Shown here: in pieces, positions 18,261 to 21,443 of the stretch | Layout of the letters: every line of letters starts with the position of its first letter | Numbering within the stretch: the first letter of the stretch is position 1 | Assembly: GCA_023229575.1 (NCBI GenBank) | Contig: JALNYZ010000051.1 | Location: 1 to 21,443 of the forward strand | DNA length: 21,443 nt | Direction of reading: 5' to 3' | Source of the DNA: Prolixibacteraceae bacterium | Lineage (GTDB): Bacteria > Bacteroidota > Bacteroidia > Bacteroidales > Prolixibacteraceae | Program-made: the position numbers and the translations under genes | Notes under the pieces: generated by a model | The model's input: the letters and a program-made list of their open reading frames with translations, nothing else | Database searches by the model: none | What the model was told of the DNA's origin: nothing

Positions 18261-19280
18261 ATGAACAATATATTTGTTTACTGTGAAGTTGAAGAGGGAA
18301 TTGTATCCGAGGTGAGCCTCGAACTTCTCACAAAAGGCAGAAGCCTGGCCAACCAGTTGGGTTGTCAACTGGAAGCCGTTATAGCAGGATCAGGACTGAC
18401 AGGAATTGAAAAGCAGATACTTCCATTTGGTGTAGATGTACTTCATGTTGCAGATGATGCGCGTTTGGAACCCTACACAACTTTGCCCCATTCGGCGATT
18501 TTGATCAAACTATTTGAGGAAGAAAAACCTCAAATAGCGCTCATGGGTGCTACACCTATTGGCCGCGACCTGGGACCCCGTGTCTCCTCAGCATTGCACA
18601 GCGGATTGACCGCTGATTGCACCAGTTTGGAGATCGGAGATCACGAAGACAAAAAAGCCGGGGTGGTTTATAAAGATCTTCTGTACCAAATCAGACCTGC
18701 TTTTGGAGGGAATATTATTGCCACCATTATCAACCCTGATTGTCGCCCGCAGATGGCTACCGTTCGCGAAGGAGTGATGAAAAAGGAGGCAATCAATGCC
18801 AATTATCCCGGGAAAGTGAACTATCTGGAGGTTTCAAAATATGTGAACGACCTTGATTTTGTGGTTCAAATCATTGAGAGGCATACGGAGAAGAAAAAGA
18901 TCAACATCAAGGGAGCTTCCATTGTGGTTTCGGGAGGTTATGGAGTTGGCTCGAAGGAGAATTTCAAATTGCTTCATGATCTTGCAGCAGTTTTAGGCGC
19001 CGAGGTTGGAGCATCGCGTGCAGCGGTGGATGCCGGATATGCTGATCATGACAGACAAATTGGCCAGACTGGAATCACTGTCCGGCCCAAACTATACATT
19101 GCGTGCGGAATCTCCGGGCAGGTGCAGCACCGCGCCGGAATGGAAGAGTCGGCGCAGATTATTTCAATAAATTCGGATCCTGAAGCGCCAATTAACTCCA
19201 TCGCCGATTATGTAATTACCGGTGATATCTCCGAGGTCATTCCAAAGATGATCAAGTATTACAAATCCAATACGAAGTAA
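18261..19280 (+). CDS. etfA: Electron transfer flavoprotein alpha subunit
   Basis: 339-residue EtfA, carrier of the alpha-FAD. The N-terminal domain includes MGATPIGRDLGPRVSSALHSGLTADC. A short linker near residue 210 (HTEKKKINIKG) leads to the C-terminal FAD domain: IVVSGGYGVGSKENF (221-235), GASRAAVDAGYADHDRQIGQTG (the S252-R253 and QIGQTG 266-271 contacts), ACGISGQVQHRAGM (281-294), and the late aspartate D306 in SINSDPEAPI. GISGQVQH differs slightly from the common GISGAIQH. The gene lies between etfB and the acyl-CoA dehydrogenase on the same strand, with 41 nt to the latter, and would be co-transcribed. Cytoplasmic, no oddities in length. Confidence 0.96.
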   Translation: MNNIFVYCEVEEGIVSEVSLELLTKGRSLANQLGCQLEAVIAGSGLTGIEKQILPFGVDVLHVADDARLEPYTTLPHSAILIKLFEEEKPQIALMGATPIGRDLGPRVSSALHSGLTADCTSLEIGDHEDKKAGVVYKDLLYQIRPAFGGNIIATIINPDCRPQMATVREGVMKKEAINANYPGKVNYLEVSKYVNDLDFVVQIIERHTEKKKINIKGASIVVSGGYGVGSKENFKLLHDLAAVLGAEVGASRAAVDAGYADHDRQIGQTGITVRPKLYIACGISGQVQHRAGMEESAQIISINSDPEAPINSIADYVITGDISEVIPKMIKYYKSNTK

Positions 19281-19321
19281 ATCGAGGTTGAATCGGGGTA
19301 TCCCCCAAAATAACATTTCAA

Positions 19322-21025
19322 ATGGCAAATTTTTACAACGATAACAAAGACCTTAAATTTCATCTGAACCACCCAATGATGCACAAGTTGGTGTCATTGA
19401 AAGAGCGGAATTTTGAGGACAAGGATAAATATGATTTTGCTCCGCTGGATTTTGAGGATGCGATGGACAGCTATGATCGTGTTCTGGAGGTAGTAGGGGA
19501 GATAAGTGGAGAGATCATCTCACCCAACGCCGAGAGTATCGATGCTGAAGGGCCACAGGTTGTAGACGGTCATGTTAAATATGCCCGTGGTACCCAGGAA
19601 AATCTTGATGCGCTGGTAAAGGCCGGACTGATGGGTATCACACTGCCACGCAGGTTTGGAGGATTGAATTTCTCTATTGTTCCCTATATTATGGCAGCCG
19701 ACATTGTTTCCAGGGCGGATGCAGGTTTTGTCAATATCTGGGGTTTGCAGGATTGTGCAGAGACTTTGAATGAATTTGCATCCGAAGAACAAAAGATGCG
19801 TTACCTGACGCGTGTTGTTCATGGCGAAACAATGGCCATGGACCTTACTGAACCTGATGCGGGATCCGATCTTCAGGCTGTACAGCTTAAAGCCACCTAC
19901 GATGAGAAAAAAGGCACTTGGTTGCTGAATGGAGTGAAGCGGTTCATTACCAACGGAGATGGGGACATTGCGCTTGTTTTGGCCCGATCTGAAGAGGGAA
20001 CCAGGGACGGACGGGGACTCTCCATGTTTGTTTATGACAGGAGAAGTGGTGGAGTTGTTGTCCGTCGCATCGAACACAAAATGGGAATCATTGGCTCCCC
20101 TACCTGCGAGCTGGTCTTCAAAAATGCCCCCGCCGAATTGGTTGGTTCCCGTAAAATGGGATTGATCAAATATGTAATGGCTTTAATGAATGGGGCACGT
20201 TTGGGAATTGCTGCCCAATCTGTTGGTATTTCCGAGGCTGCCTACCGGGAAGCCCTTCAATATGCTAAAGAACGTAAGCAGTTTGGTAAACAAATCATCG
20301 AGTTCCCGGCAGTATTCGAAATGTTGTCCGTAATGAAAGCCAAGCTGGATGGTTCACGTACTTTGCTGTATGAGACCTCAAGATTTGTAGATTTGTATAA
20401 GACATACGAGCAAATATCGGAAGATCGCAAGTTAGATCCTGTCGAGCGAAATGAGATGAAGGAGGCACAACGTGTTGCTGATTTGTTTACACCGCTTGCA
20501 AAAGGCATCACTTCAGAATACTGTAATCAGAATGCCTACGATGCCGTTCAGATCCATGGAGGTTCAGGTTTTATGAAAGATTATCCGGTTGAACGGATTT
20601 ACCGTGATGCACGTATTACCTCCATCTACGAGGGCACTACCCAGTTGCAGGTTGTAGCAGCCATAAGAGGCGTAACAACTGGTGGTTATCTAAAACAAAT
20701 AAGGGTCTATGAAAAGGCAGAATTGAAACCGGAACTCGAAAAATTCAGACGGATTTTGATCTCCCTGACCCAAGATTATGAAGAGGCTGTAGAAAAGGTT
20801 GTATCATCCGGGGATGATGAGTTTATAGATCTGCATGCCCGCAGAATGGTTGAAATGGCAGGTTACATTACCATGAGTTACCTTTTGGTTCTAGATGCCA
20901 ATCGTGATAGTTCTCATCTTCGTTCCGCACAGGTTTTCAACAAGATGGCCAAGGGAGAAGTAAAAGCCAGGGCAGAATTTATTCGGGCATCTTCGGTTGA
21001 AGATATAGGTCTTTACAAGTACTAA
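19322..21025 (+). CDS. Acyl-CoA dehydrogenase (long form with C-terminal extension)
   Basis: 567-residue FAD-dependent acyl-CoA dehydrogenase. After an ~45-residue N-terminal extension come the family domains: the FAD/substrate strand AMDLTEPDAGSDLQAVQ (172-188), the GARLGIAAQSVGISEAAY helix, ERKQFGKQI, and QIHGGSGFMKDYPVERIYRD. E437 in SIYEGTTQLQ is the catalytic base in the position used by short-chain/butyryl-type enzymes. An additional ~120-residue helical region beyond the usual ~380-residue core makes it a long-form member, as is usual for the etf-linked enzyme of anaerobic Bacteroidota. Last gene of the etfBA operon, so it is the likely direct electron partner. It may run in either direction: fatty or amino-acid-derived acyl-CoA oxidation, or enoyl-CoA (crotonyl-type) reduction. 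Chain-length preference is not deducible. Confidence 0.95.
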   Translation: MANFYNDNKDLKFHLNHPMMHKLVSLKERNFEDKDKYDFAPLDFEDAMDSYDRVLEVVGEISGEIISPNAESIDAEGPQVVDGHVKYARGTQENLDALVKAGLMGITLPRRFGGLNFSIVPYIMAADIVSRADAGFVNIWGLQDCAETLNEFASEEQKMRYLTRVVHGETMAMDLTEPDAGSDLQAVQLKATYDEKKGTWLLNGVKRFITNGDGDIALVLARSEEGTRDGRGLSMFVYDRRSGGVVVRRIEHKMGIIGSPTCELVFKNAPAELVGSRKMGLIKYVMALMNGARLGIAAQSVGISEAAYREALQYAKERKQFGKQIIEFPAVFEMLSVMKAKLDGSRTLLYETSRFVDLYKTYEQISEDRKLDPVERNEMKEAQRVADLFTPLAKGITSEYCNQNAYDAVQIHGGSGFMKDYPVERIYRDARITSIYEGTTQLQVVAAIRGVTTGGYLKQIRVYEKAELKPELEKFRRILISLTQDYEEAVEKVVSSGDDEFIDLHARRMVEMAGYITMSYLLVLDANRDSSHLRSAQVFNKMAKGEVKARAEFIRASSVEDIGLYKY

Positions 21026-21090
21026 ATACCATATATTTACATGATAAAAGCCGGTTTTCAGCCGGCTTTTATCATGTAAATATATGGTAT
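21026..21090. terminator. 65-nt perfect inverted repeat after the acyl-CoA dehydrogenase gene
   Basis: Arms of 29 nt (21026-21054 and 21062-21090) are exact reverse complements around the 7-nt loop TTTTCAG. The left arm starts at the base directly after the TAA stop. The inner stem is G/C-rich (AAAAGCCGG), the outer part A/T-rich. No T run follows, so it would be either a hairpin that relies on the CTTTTATC tract inside the arm, or a transcript-stabilising 3' structure. It also separates the operon from the rRNA-type promoters. Confidence 0.8.
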
Positions 21091-21144
21091 ACTGGTATAT
21101 AGAATATTATTTTCCTTATCTCTCAAAAAAAGTCCATTAAGGTA

Positions 21145-21173
21145 TTGTGCATAATAAAAAGTCTCTATCTTTG
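21145..21173 (+). promoter_or_regulatory. Promoter P1 of the downstream (probably rRNA) operon
   Basis: TTG at 21145-21147 and TATCTTTG at 21166-21173, spacer 18 nt, match the Bacteroidota -33/-7 signature. TTTGCACCCACG continues as in strong stable-RNA promoters of the phylum. No reading frame of substance follows on the plus strand. Confidence 0.65.
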
Positions 21174-21318
21174 CACCCACGTTTAAGGGCAGGGGAATGG
21201 GTTTAGGTCCAACAGGTTTTTAGGCGAAGTTCATTGAGCGGGGCATTTGAAAATTGACAATTTGATTGGATAAGCACCGGTATTGCGAAAGATATAGATA
21301 AAAAAACCTATAAAAAGG

Positions 21319-21350
21319 TTTGTTTTGGAAATAAAAACGCATTACATTTG
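21319..21350 (+). promoter_or_regulatory. Promoter P2 of the downstream (probably rRNA) operon
   Basis: TTTG at 21319-21322 and TACATTTG at 21343-21350, spacer 20 nt, with CACTCCC following. It lies 177 nt downstream of P1 in the same orientation. The -33 box overlaps the right arm of a small hairpin (AAACCT 21304-21309, AGGTTT 21316-21321, then GTTTT), which could attenuate P1 transcripts. Confidence 0.65.
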
Positions 21351-21443
21351 CACTCCCTTTCGGAGAGTCACCGGGCAGCCGGGGACGGTAGGAGTGGGGA
21401 GAAAGAAGAAAAGAGAAAGAGTTCATTGAAAGATATTGAGAAG
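21351..21443 (+). other. rrn leader: Untranslated leader, probably of a 16S-23S-5S rRNA operon
   Basis: G/A-rich non-coding stretch after P2. It ends GTTCATTGAAAGATATTGAG (21421-21440), which resembles the GTTC(T/A)TTGA...ATATTGA element found shortly before 16S rRNA genes in Bacteroidota. GTTCATTGA also occurs after P1 at 21229-21237. The 16S gene itself is not in the window, so this is an inference from promoter type and leader motif. Confidence 0.55.

Noticed and set aside
21220..21426. A 68-codon minus-strand frame in the right-end leader
   Set aside because: It overlaps the tandem promoters and the stable-RNA leader on the opposite strand and shows no protein-like motif.

Overview
The window is chromosomal DNA from a member of the Bacteroidota, most likely class Bacteroidia. 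Three things point there: RpoB and RpoC sequence and length (RpoC is 1426 residues), promoters with the Bacteroidota -33 TTG / -7 TAnnTTTG signature, and gene neighbours typical of that phylum (a DUF3467 gene directly after rpoC, a GH92 alpha-mannosidase, and an etfB-etfA-acyl-CoA dehydrogenase operon). The genus cannot be fixed from the sequence alone.

Positions 1-8440 hold the RNA polymerase operon: rpoB (its first ~40 codons lie upstream of the window), an intergenic hairpin with a short T run, rpoC, a small DUF3467 gene and a strong intrinsic terminator. Positions 8441-9370 form a compact mobile module: a REP-associated tyrosine (HUH/Y1) transposase on the minus strand, with copies of a 63-nt palindromic repeat on both sides in opposite orientations. 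A third copy lies inside the transposase reading frame. This is the most unusual part of the window, because each 63-nt copy is an open 21-codon cassette in one orientation.

Positions 9394-13681 hold a secreted glycerophosphodiester phosphodiesterase (minus), an AraC-type regulator (minus), and a divergent, tightly coupled pair: a Gfo/Idh/MocA oxidoreductase and a DegT/DnrJ/EryC1/StrS aminotransferase. An oxidase-aminotransferase pair of this kind usually converts a sugar or cyclitol hydroxyl to a keto and then an amino group, and the AraC protein is the natural candidate regulator. After a terminator come an HdeD-like membrane protein (minus) and a lone exported GH92 alpha-mannosidase (plus).

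Positions 17076-21090 contain a well-formed promoter, a ~250-nt leader, and etfB-etfA-acyl-CoA dehydrogenase. This is a complete acyl-CoA/electron-transfer flavoprotein module whose EtfB has the DGDTAQVGP segment seen in bifurcating-type EtfB proteins. It ends in a perfect 29-bp-arm inverted repeat starting at the base after the stop codon. The last ~300 bases carry two tandem strong promoters and an untranslated leader that ends in a motif typical of Bacteroidota rRNA leaders, so a 16S rRNA gene very probably begins just beyond the right edge.
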